From positions 1 to 16,416 of the forward strand of contig UQOG01000031.1 in NCBI GenBank assembly GCA_900542615.1: DNA of 16,416 bases, given 5' to 3'. The position numbers and the translations under genes were made by a program. The notes beneath the pieces are model-generated. The model was not told the DNA's origin. It searched no databases and saw nothing but the letters and a program-made list of their open reading frames with translations. Every line of letters starts with the position of its first letter. Within the stretch, counting starts at the first letter, position 1. This DNA is from an uncultured Eubacteriales bacterium (GTDB lineage: Bacteria; Bacillota; Clostridia; Christensenellales; CAG-138). Below are positions 6,835 to 12,943 of the stretch, piece by piece.

Positions 6835-7971
6835 ATGGATCGCTTTACCATGCCCCGGGATGTATTTTATGGGCGGGGCGCCTTATCCAGGTTGAAGCAG
6901 CTGAATGGGAGCCGGGCCATGCTGATTTGCGGTATAACGACCCAGCAAAGCGGATTTTTACGCCGTGCGGAGGGGTTTTTGCAGGAAGCGGGTATGCTGG
7001 TCCGGCCATTTATATGTAAGCCGGGAGGCCCCACGTTGGCGTTGGCCCTAGCAGGCGCCAAAGCCATGCAGGAATTTAAGCCCGGATGGATCGTAGCGAT
7101 AGGCGGAGAGGAGAGCATATCCGCGGCTAAGGCCATGTGGGCCTTTTATGAGGATCCGGCCCTGACGCCCCATGCCCTGCTGGAGGAAGGACGGTTGCCC
7201 CTTTTGCGCAGGAAAGCCAGGTTGGCGGCGGCGCCAGCAGGCGGCGGCGGGGAAGCTGCCCTGGGAGGCGCGGCATTTCTGTTGGATCCGGGCAAAGGCC
7301 GCCGGCATTTGCTGCGGCATCCCGTGCTGGCACCGGACATCGCCATTATCGACCCGGACCTGGCGGCTCCCTCCGCAGCGCCGGTTCTGGCCAGGGGCGG
7401 CATGGCGGCCCTATCCCAAACCCTGGAAACCATGACTTATGGTCCCATAGGGCCGGCTTATCCCCTGGCCCTTCATGCAGCCTGCGTCATTTTGGATAAG
7501 CTACAGGCGGCGGCAGGCGGGGATGTGGCTGCCCGGGCAATCCTGCATGAAGGACAATGTATGGCTGGGATGGCCTTTTCCAACGCGCCGGCAGGCCTTT
7601 GCACCGCTATGGCCGCAGAGCTCTGCGCAGCCTTTTATAAACCCATGCCCACGGGCATTGCGGAGGCCGTTTGCCTACCCTTGACCCTTTCCCGGGATCC
7701 TAACGCGAAAAATGCGGCCGCTAAACTATGCGCCGGTTTAGGGTACTCTGGGGAATCTTTGGACGCCCTCCGCTCCCGGATCATTCAGCTTCGGGCCGCG
7801 CTGGATATGCCCGTATCCCTACAGGTCTTTGGCATTGAAGAAGCAGAATTTTTAAGCAAGCTGCCGGATCTGTGCCAGCGGGTCAGCCATACGGCGATTT
7901 TGCCAAAAAACCGGCGTCCATCCCCAAAAGAGGCGGAAGAACTTTTTCGCCAGGCTTATTACGGGAGTTGA
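6835..7971 (+). CDS. Iron-alcohol-dehydrogenase-family protein lacking metal ligands
   Basis: The 378-aa length and fold signature match group III iron-containing alcohol dehydrogenases (FucO/AdhB-like): N-terminal opening FTMPRDVFYGRGAL, the IIDPDL strand (171-176) and the MAGMAFSNA segment (243-251) are well kept. The residues that should bind Fe or Zn are not: GMDALTHAIE has become GMAALSQTLE (Ala191, Gln195), the first His of HAMAH is Thr257 (the second is Ala261), and PHG is PTG (Thr273). The nucleotide-binding GGGSxxD loop reads GGEESIS (90-96) and TAGTGSE is degraded to PAGGGGE (134-140). It therefore looks like a folded pseudoenzyme, or an enzyme with altered chemistry, not a normal dehydrogenase. 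The frame is intact, and GGAGGTG (6821-6827) precedes ATG 6835. Codon choice looks less strongly GC-ending than in neighbours. It has no same-operon partner; tRNA-Leu follows. Confidence 0.85.
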   Translation: MDRFTMPRDVFYGRGALSRLKQLNGSRAMLICGITTQQSGFLRRAEGFLQEAGMLVRPFICKPGGPTLALALAGAKAMQEFKPGWIVAIGGEESISAAKAMWAFYEDPALTPHALLEEGRLPLLRRKARLAAAPAGGGGEAALGGAAFLLDPGKGRRHLLRHPVLAPDIAIIDPDLAAPSAAPVLARGGMAALSQTLETMTYGPIGPAYPLALHAACVILDKLQAAAGGDVAARAILHEGQCMAGMAFSNAPAGLCTAMAAELCAAFYKPMPTGIAEAVCLPLTLSRDPNAKNAAAKLCAGLGYSGESLDALRSRIIQLRAALDMPVSLQVFGIEEAEFLSKLPDLCQRVSHTAILPKNRRPSPKEAEELFRQAYYGS

Positions 7972-7996
7972 CGGAAGCTGCCGCAGCTCGTATAAT
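7968..7996 (+). promoter_or_regulatory. Promoter of tRNA-Leu
   Basis: TTGACG (7968-7973) and a perfect TATAAT (7991-7996) with 17-nt spacing. The -35 box overlaps the TGA stop codon (7969-7971) of the ADH-family gene. The predicted start point, near 8003, is only a few bases before the mature tRNA. Confidence 0.85.
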
Positions 7997-8005
7997 TATA
8001 CTTGC

Positions 8006-8089
8006 GCGGCTGTGGTGGAATTGGCATACACAGCAGACTTAAAATCTGCCGGGGAAACCTTGGGGGTTCGAGTCCCCCCAGCCGCACCA
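8006..8089 (+). tRNA. tRNA-Leu (anticodon UAA)
   Basis: The 7-bp acceptor stem GCGGCTG (8006-8012) pairs with CAGCCGC (8079-8085), followed by A and an encoded CCA (8087-8089). The anticodon stem GCAGA/TCTGC (8033-8037, 8045-8049) encloses loop CTTAAAA with anticodon TAA (8040-8042). A long variable arm (from about 8050) and a T arm with GGGGG TTCGAGT CCCCC complete a class II leucine tRNA reading UUA (and possibly UUG). Confidence 0.97.
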
Positions 8090-8092
8090 ACG

Positions 8093-8126
8093 CAACGCCG
8101 CCCCCCTTGCGGGGGGGGCGGCGTTG
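8093..8126 (+). terminator. Hairpin directly after tRNA-Leu
   Basis: A perfect 14-bp GC-rich stem (8093-8106 with 8113-8126) with loop TTGCGG starts 4 nt after the CCA end. The T tail is weak (TGCTTTA). It probably defines the tRNA transcript 3' end. Its right arm is also the start of the first 52-nt direct repeat. Confidence 0.6.
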
Positions 8127-8168
8127 TGCTTTATCGAGGCAGGGGGGACTCGAAGGGAACGGCCGGCC
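8117..8168. repeat. 52-nt direct repeat, copy 1
   Basis: This is identical over 52 nt to 8443-8494. Inside it, 8142-8154 (GGGGGGACTCGAA) is the exact reverse complement of tRNA-Leu 8067-8079, the T-loop and 3' side of the T stem. The wider segment 8136-8156 matches the reverse complement of the tRNA 3' end at 17 of 21 positions by eye. A 16-bp perfect palindrome at 8162-8177 overlaps its end. Confidence 0.9.
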
Positions 8169-8177
8169 ATGGCCGGC

Positions 8178-8204
8178 AAAAACCCATCCAGTGAATGGGT
8201 TTTT
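8178..8204. terminator. Bidirectional terminator-like hairpin in the tRNA-Leu downstream region
   Basis: AAAAACCCAT (8178-8187) pairs perfectly with ATGGGTTTTT (8195-8204) around a 7-nt loop. A or T runs flank both arms, so it could act on either strand. A second hairpin follows at 8220-8230 with 8234-8244 (11 bp, loop CCC). Confidence 0.5.
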
Positions 8205-8246
8205 CCTTCCCCGGGCTGGCCCGGCCACTGCCCCAGTGGCCGGGGG

Positions 8247-8264
8247 AGTCCCCCCAGCCGCACC
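8247..8264 (+). repeat. 18-nt copy of the tRNA-Leu 3' end
   Basis: Positions 8247-8264 are identical to 8071-8088, the T-stem 3' side, acceptor 3' strand, discriminator and first two bases of CCA. The rest of the tRNA is absent. Duplicated tRNA 3' ends are the usual trace of site-specific integration, but no integrase gene lies in the 158 nt between the copies. Confidence 0.8.
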
Positions 8265-8291
8265 GCGTGGTCGCAAAGTCCGCTTGGCTCC

Positions 8292-8432
8292 GGCGCTTTT
8301 TTTGCATTGGCAGAAAAAGCGCCATCCGCCCGCTCCCTTGCTCCCACTTATCCGCGAAAAGGCCCGCTCGGCTCGCCTGCTCGGTTGCAAGCGCCCTCCC
8401 AGCGGCTCGCTGTCGCTACCACCTTTTCGCGG
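8292..8432. repeat. Hairpins between the two direct-repeat copies
   Basis: Two inverted repeats: a 10-bp stem (8292-8301 with 8314-8323), and an 11-bp stem (8352-8362 with 8422-8432) that encloses 59 nt rich in GGCTCGC-like words. No gene-like frame with conserved content is seen here on either strand. Confidence 0.6.
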
Positions 8433-8442
8433 GCGGGGGCAA

Positions 8443-8494
8443 GGCGGCGTTGTGCTTTATCGAGGCAGGGGGGACTCGAAGGGAACGGCCGGCC
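8443..8494. repeat. 52-nt direct repeat, copy 2
   Basis: Perfect copy of 8117-8168, displaced by 326 nt. The anti-T-arm stretch is at 8468-8480. It overlaps a different hairpin from copy 1: GGGAAC (8481-8486) pairs with GTTCCC (8506-8511). Nothing gene-like is seen from here to the promoter at 8677. Confidence 0.9.
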
Positions 8495-8676
8495 TGGGAC
8501 CGGCGGTTCCCAAAAAACGCCGGCGGCGCAGGCGGGCTGCCCTGTGAGCCTGCTGCGTCATGGACGGCCAAGGCCCTGTTCCGTTTTCGGGGAAATGGGA
8601 GCGCGGGGCCCTTTTCTGGCAACAGGGGCAAGCCGCTTTTTGTTTGGAAAGAAGACCACCGGCATGGAAATGAGCC

Positions 8677-8705
8677 TTGCATATTCCGATGCATGTCGAT
8701 ATAAT
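8677..8705 (+). promoter_or_regulatory. Promoter of the marR-ABC operon
   Basis: TTGCAT (8677-8682), 17 nt, then a perfect TATAAT (8700-8705). Transcription would start near 8712, inside the adjacent palindrome. The region is conspicuously AT-rich compared with its surroundings. Confidence 0.82.
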
Positions 8706-8726
8706 TAAATAGGAATTTAACTATTT
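8705..8726. promoter_or_regulatory. Overlapping palindromes, likely MarR operator
   Basis: TTAAAT/ATTTAA (8705-8710 with 8715-8720) and AAATAG/CTATTT (8707-8712 with 8721-8726) interleave between the -10 box and the ribosome site. MarR-family dimers bind palindromes of this size, and bound protein here would block the start point. Autoregulation by the MarR gene immediately downstream is inferred. Confidence 0.6.
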
Positions 8727-8738
8727 GGAGGCGTGTTT

Positions 8739-9169
8739 GTGGAAAAGCCTTTGATGCTGATGATTCGGGACACCTATAGGCTGTGGGCCAATTATATGAA
8801 AGGGGTGGCCGCCAGGGCCGGGGTGCCGGATTCCTACCGGCCGGCGCTTTTTTTTTGCTGCGCAACCCGGGGATGAGCCAAAAGGAGCTGGCCGCCCATT
8901 GCGGCGTCACCACCGCCTCGGTGAGCCAGACGGTGAAGGAGATGGGCTTAACCGGGTATTTGAAAAAGGAGCCGGACGATAAGGATCTGCGGTATGTCCG
9001 GCTGTACCTGACCGAAAAGGGCGAGGCCTGCGCCAAAGCGATCCGGGAAACCATCCACGGGGCGGACGCCCGGGTGTCCGAAAAGCTCACCAGGGAAAAG
9101 GAGCAACGGATGCGGGAGCTGCTGGATGAGCTGGCCAGGATCATAGAAACGGAGCTGCCCTTATGCTGA
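8739..9169 (+). CDS. MarR-family regulator with apparent frameshift at a T9 run
   Basis: MarR proteins are dimeric winged-helix regulators, often repressing adjacent transporters. The best start is GTG 8739, with GGAGG (8727-8731) 7 nt upstream. From there the reading is a normal MarR N-terminal helix (MIRDTYRLWANYMKGVAARAG) up to RPALFF, where nine T (8848-8856) break the frame; continued unshifted, it stops at 8874-8876. A -1 shift, equal to one extra T, joins it to LLRNPGMSQKELAAHCGV and the recognition helix and wing (DDKDLRYVRLYLTEKG), giving about 143 aa, the usual family size. The downstream frame could start at ATG 8783, but that N-terminus is not MarR-like. Possibilities are a homopolymer sequencing error, slippage-dependent expression, or a recent null mutation. 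Its stop overlaps the next start by 7 nt. Confidence 0.85.
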
Positions 9170-10887
9170 ACTATTTGAAGAAATATTGGCTCAATTGCCT
9201 GTTGGCGCCCTTGTTTATGCTGGGGGAGATCGCCATGGATATGTGGCAGCCGGATATGATGGCCACCATCGTGGATGCGGGCGTATTGGGCGGGAATATG
9301 ACCATTATCTGGTCCGTAGGCGTGCGGATGCTGCTGCTGGTAGCCTTTGGAGGCACCTGCGGGGTGTTGTGCGGGGTCTTTGCCAACGTGGCCGCCCAAC
9401 GGTTCGGCAACGACGTTCGAAAAGACCTGTTCGCCCGGATCATGACCTTCTCCTTCCAGCAGACGGATCGCTTTACCATCGGCTCCCTGGTTACCCGCAT
9501 CACCAACGACGTCACCCAGGTGGAGCAGATGGTCATGATGTCCATGCGCTCGGTGGTACGGTGTACGGTGATGTTCTTCGGCGGCATCTATATGCTCTAC
9601 CGGCAATCCCCCCGCTTCGCCCTGGTGGCTGCCTGCGGGCTGCCGGTGATCGCCATCTTCCTGGTGTTCTTCCTGCGGCGGGTCTCCCCGCTGTTTACGG
9701 TGATCCAGCACAGGCTGGACCAGATCAACTGCATCGTCCAGGAAAATATCGCCGGCGCCCGGGTGGTGAAGGCCTATGTGAAGGAGGCGGACGCCTTAAA
9801 AACCTTCTCCAAAGCCAACGACAGCCTTTGCCAGATCAATCTGCGGGCCCAGACCAGCCTTGCTTTTTTGAATCCCTGCGTAAACGTGGTGCTTAACCTT
9901 TGCACCGTGGGGGTGCTGTACGTGGGCGGCATTACGGTACAGGCCGGGGGCGCCATTACCCCGGGCCAGGTGATGGCCGCCATCACCTATCTGTCCCTGA
10001 TTCTAATGCGGATCATTTTTATGGCCAATATTTTTCAGACCTTTACCCGGGCTTCCGCCTCCTGGAAGCGGATCCGGGAGGTGCTGGATACCCAGCCGGC
10101 CCAGGAGCCGGGCGCGACGCTGCCGGCGCCGGGGCGCAAGGGGGAAATCGAGTTTTCCCATGTGTCCTTCGCCTACCCCGGCGCGCCGGAAAGCCCGGTG
10201 CTGCGGGATCTGTCCTTCCGGGTGGAGCCGGGCCAGACCGTGGCCATCATCGGCTCCACAGGCAGCGGGAAGTCCAGCCTGGTGCATCTGATTCCCCGGT
10301 TCTATGATGCCACGGAAGGAGGGGTGCTGGTGGACGGGGTGGATGTGCGGGATTATCCCATGGAAGCCCTGCGGGACCGGGTGGCCCTGGTGCAGCAAAA
10401 GGCGGAGCTGTTTTCCCGCAGCATCGGGGAAAACATCGCCTGGGGCTCGGAGGGGATCGAGGAAGACCAGATCCGCCGGGCGGCGCAGATCGCTCAGGCG
10501 GAGGATTTTATCCTGCGCACCCCCGATGGATATGACACCCAGGTCACGGAAAGCGGCCACTCCCTATCCGGTGGGCAGAAGCAGCGGCTGTGCATTGCCC
10601 GGGCGGTGCTCAGGCGGCCGGAGATCCTCATCCTGGACGATGCGGCCAGCGCCCTGGACCTGAAGACGGAGGCCGCCCTCCATACGGCCCTGAACCGGGA
10701 GCTGGCAGGGATCACCAAGGTGATCGTAGCCCAACGGGTGGCTTCCGTGAAGGATGCGGATAAGATCCTGGTGCTGGAGGAGGGGCAGATGGCCGCCTGG
10801 GGGACCCACCAGGAATTGCTGGAGACGTCGCCGGTCTATCGGGAGATCTGCCGCTCCCAGATGAAGCGGGAGGTGCAAGCGGTATGA
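9163..10887 (+). CDS. ABC exporter half-transporter, degenerate-site subunit
   Basis: A type IV ABC exporter protein of 574 aa: a six-helix transmembrane domain (about 1-300) fused to a nucleotide-binding domain. Walker A is GSTGSGKSS (364-372), the signature is a canonical LSGGQ (468-472), and Walker B is ILILDD (Asp492, Asp493) with Asp in place of the catalytic Glu. The switch residue is Gln524 (VAQR), where His is normal. These changes mark the non-hydrolysing subunit of heterodimeric exporters such as TM287/288 or BmrCD. ATG 9163 overlaps the marR stop (ATGCTGA), and the next ABC gene overlaps by ATGA, so the three are translationally coupled. Likely role: efflux of drugs, lipids or peptides; the substrate cannot be read. 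Confidence 0.93.
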   Translation: MLNYLKKYWLNCLLAPLFMLGEIAMDMWQPDMMATIVDAGVLGGNMTIIWSVGVRMLLLVAFGGTCGVLCGVFANVAAQRFGNDVRKDLFARIMTFSFQQTDRFTIGSLVTRITNDVTQVEQMVMMSMRSVVRCTVMFFGGIYMLYRQSPRFALVAACGLPVIAIFLVFFLRRVSPLFTVIQHRLDQINCIVQENIAGARVVKAYVKEADALKTFSKANDSLCQINLRAQTSLAFLNPCVNVVLNLCTVGVLYVGGITVQAGGAITPGQVMAAITYLSLILMRIIFMANIFQTFTRASASWKRIREVLDTQPAQEPGATLPAPGRKGEIEFSHVSFAYPGAPESPVLRDLSFRVEPGQTVAIIGSTGSGKSSLVHLIPRFYDATEGGVLVDGVDVRDYPMEALRDRVALVQQKAELFSRSIGENIAWGSEGIEEDQIRRAAQIAQAEDFILRTPDGYDTQVTESGHSLSGGQKQRLCIARAVLRRPEILILDDAASALDLKTEAALHTALNRELAGITKVIVAQRVASVKDADKILVLEEGQMAAWGTHQELLETSPVYREICRSQMKREVQAV

Positions 10888-12683
10888 CGGAAAACAAACC
10901 AAAGGTAGCCCTGCGCCGGCCCTCCACCATGGGCCAGGCGGTGGAAAAGCCTAAGGATACCCAGGGCACCCTAAAGCGGCTGCTGGGCTATTTTGTCCAA
11001 TCCAAGGGCTTGTTCCTGGGGATGATGGGCACGGTGCTGCTGGTGACGGCCACCTCCCTGGCGTCCCCTGCCATCCAGGGGCTGATGATCGACGCCCTGA
11101 AGGAGCACGCCTGGGGGCAATTCCGCCGCCTGCTGGGATGGCTGCTAGCCTCCTTCCTGCTGAACGTGAGCTTTACCCTGATCCAGGGGCTGCTGGCCGC
11201 CCGGCTGAGCCAAAGCATTGTCGGCCGAATGCGCTATGGGCTCTTTGAAAAACTGGATCATCTGCCCATCGCCTATTTGGACCGGCATTCCAGCGGCGAT
11301 CTGATGAGCCGCATGACCAACGATATTGAAAACATCTCCAACACCATCTCCCAGAGCCTAGGGTCGTTGGTATCCGGCACCCTCACCATCGTGGGCACCA
11401 TCGGCATCATGTTCTGGTATTGCTGGCAGCTCACCCTCATCACCCTGGTGACGGTGGTGCTCACCGCCCTGATGACCAAGTGGATGTCCAAAAAGATGCG
11501 CAGCGCCTACCGGGGCCGGGCCGACGCCCTGGGGGTCCTGGATGGCCACGGGGAGGAGATGATCGCCGGATACCGGTCGGTGACCGCCTACAACCGCCAG
11601 GCGCGCACCCGGGAGGAATTTGACCAGCTGTCCGACCAGCTGGCCAAGGAGGGCATCCGGGCGGAGGTGCTGGGGGGGTCCGTGGGGCCCATGATGAACG
11701 GTATCACCAATTTGGGCTTTGTCATCGTGGCGGCCTTTGGGGGATATTTTGCCCTAAAGGGATTGATCACCATCGGGGTCATTTCCGCGTTCATCATCTA
11801 TGCCAAGCAATTTTCCCGGCCCCTCAACGAGATCGCCCAGATCTACGGCTCGGTGCAGACCGCTGTAGCGGGAGCGGAGCGGGTCTTCGACCTGATGGAC
11901 CAGCCCGATGAGGATGACAGCGGCGTCCGGGAGCTGAGCAGCCTGGTGGGGAATATATCCTTCCGGCATGTGAATTTCTCCTATGAGCCGGGGAAGCCTG
12001 TGCTCAACGACTTTAACCTGGAGGTGCGGGCCGGGCAGAAGATCGCCCTGGTAGGGGCCACGGGCAGCGGCAAGACCACGGTGGTCAACCTGCTTATGCG
12101 GTTTTACCCTGTGGATTCCGGGGAGATCTGCATCGACGGGGTGAACATCGCCGACCTGGACCGGGATTGGCTGCGGCATAATACGGCCATTGTGCTACAG
12201 GATACGGTGCTCTTTTCCGATACCATCGCCGCCAACATCAAATACGCCAACCCCGCCGCCGGCGACGGGGAAATGGAGCGGGCGGCGGCCATGAGCAATT
12301 GCGCCCCCTTTATCCGGCGGCTGAAGGAGGGCTACCAGACCATGCTCAAGCAGGCGGGGGCAGGGTTGTCCCACGGGCAGCGGCAGCTTTTGAACATCGC
12401 CCGGGCCATCCTGGCCAATCCCAAGATCCTCATTTTGGACGAGGCCACTTCCTCGGTGGATACCCGCACCGAACAGAGCATCCAGGACGCCCTGGTCCGG
12501 CTCATGAAAAACCGCACCAGCCTCATTATCGCCCACCGGCTTTCCACCATCCAGGACGCGGACGTGATCGTGGTCATGGACCACGGGCGGGTGGTGGAAA
12601 CGGGAGACCACCAGCAGCTTCTGGAAAAGCAGGGCGCCTATTACGCCCTGTATATGGCCCAGTTCGCCGGCAATCGGACGTAA
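10884..12683 (+). CDS. ABC exporter half-transporter, catalytic subunit
   Basis: The 599-aa partner of the preceding subunit, with a transmembrane domain (about 30-330) and a nucleotide-binding domain: Walker A GATGSGKTT (391-399), Walker B ILILDE (Asp519, Glu520) and switch His551 (IAHR) all intact. Its signature is altered to LSHGQ (495-499). In the head-to-tail dimer this weak signature faces the first subunit's Asp-type Walker B, while the intact Walker B here faces the canonical LSGGQ there, so exactly one ATP site is competent. GGGAGGTG (10868-10875) lies 8 nt before the ATG. The N-terminal ~30 residues are a soluble extension. As with the partner, cargo is unknown; MarR control suggests a multidrug-type efflux pump. 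Confidence 0.94.
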   Translation: MTENKPKVALRRPSTMGQAVEKPKDTQGTLKRLLGYFVQSKGLFLGMMGTVLLVTATSLASPAIQGLMIDALKEHAWGQFRRLLGWLLASFLLNVSFTLIQGLLAARLSQSIVGRMRYGLFEKLDHLPIAYLDRHSSGDLMSRMTNDIENISNTISQSLGSLVSGTLTIVGTIGIMFWYCWQLTLITLVTVVLTALMTKWMSKKMRSAYRGRADALGVLDGHGEEMIAGYRSVTAYNRQARTREEFDQLSDQLAKEGIRAEVLGGSVGPMMNGITNLGFVIVAAFGGYFALKGLITIGVISAFIIYAKQFSRPLNEIAQIYGSVQTAVAGAERVFDLMDQPDEDDSGVRELSSLVGNISFRHVNFSYEPGKPVLNDFNLEVRAGQKIALVGATGSGKTTVVNLLMRFYPVDSGEICIDGVNIADLDRDWLRHNTAIVLQDTVLFSDTIAANIKYANPAAGDGEMERAAAMSNCAPFIRRLKEGYQTMLKQAGAGLSHGQRQLLNIARAILANPKILILDEATSSVDTRTEQSIQDALVRLMKNRTSLIIAHRLSTIQDADVIVVMDHGRVVETGDHQQLLEKQGAYYALYMAQFAGNRT

Positions 12684-12731
12684 AAGCGGCACCTGAACAG
12701 CCCCGGGCAGAAACATGGCCGCCCGCTTTTT
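12682..12731 (+). terminator. Terminator of the ABC operon
   Basis: AAAAGCGG (12682-12689), overlapping the stop codon, pairs with CCGCTTTT (12723-12730) and is followed by a T. The 33-nt loop is long, so strength is uncertain. Confidence 0.5.
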
Positions 12732-12830
12732 GCAGGGGCCTTGTCCTCGTTGGGGTTACAAGGCAGAACGCAGTCCGCACCGCGCCAAGGGGAAAGGGCC
12801 GGCCAACGGAACACGCAGGGGCCTTCAAAG

Positions 12831-12864
12831 AAAAAAGCGGCCGCGATTTCGTATGCGGCCGCTT
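12831..12864 (-). terminator. Minus-strand terminator downstream of zupT
   Basis: A 10-bp stem AAGCGGCCGC (12835-12844) with GCGGCCGCTT (12855-12864) around a 10-nt loop. Read on the minus strand, it is followed by T6 (12836-12831). It lies about 80 nt past the zupT stop. Confidence 0.7.
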
Positions 12865-12891
12865 ATATCAAATAGAATATTACCTCGCAGC

Positions 12892-12918
12892 CCTTTCCCT
12901 GGGGAAAGGCGCTTTTTT
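12892..12918 (+). terminator. Plus-strand terminator facing zupT
   Basis: CCTTTCCC (12892-12899) pairs with GGGAAAGG (12902-12909), then CGC and T6 (12913-12918). It would stop plus-strand read-through from the ABC operon before it enters zupT antisense. The two oppositely oriented terminators separate convergent transcription units; the remaining 12732-12830 shows nothing. Confidence 0.7.
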
Positions 12919-12943
12919 GTACGAGGGGGGGATTTTCGGGAGC

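Noticed and set aside
8117..8494. CRISPR array
   Set aside because: Only two repeat copies 326 nt apart, with no regular spacers and no cas genes.
8002..8708. Several overlapping open frames across tRNA-Leu and its downstream region
   Set aside because: They translate the tRNA and tRNA-derived repeats; the resulting Arg/Pro/Gly-rich peptides are typical spurious calls.
8783..8872. ATG 8783 as the start of the marR gene
   Set aside because: It would give a Gly/Arg-rich N-terminus foreign to MarR, whereas the GTG 8739 frame gives a proper MarR first helix up to the T9 run.
8416..9711. 431-codon minus-strand frame across the repeat region, marR and the first ABC gene
   Set aside because: It crosses a strong opposite promoter and well-defined plus-strand genes, and part of its sequence is antisense repeat DNA.
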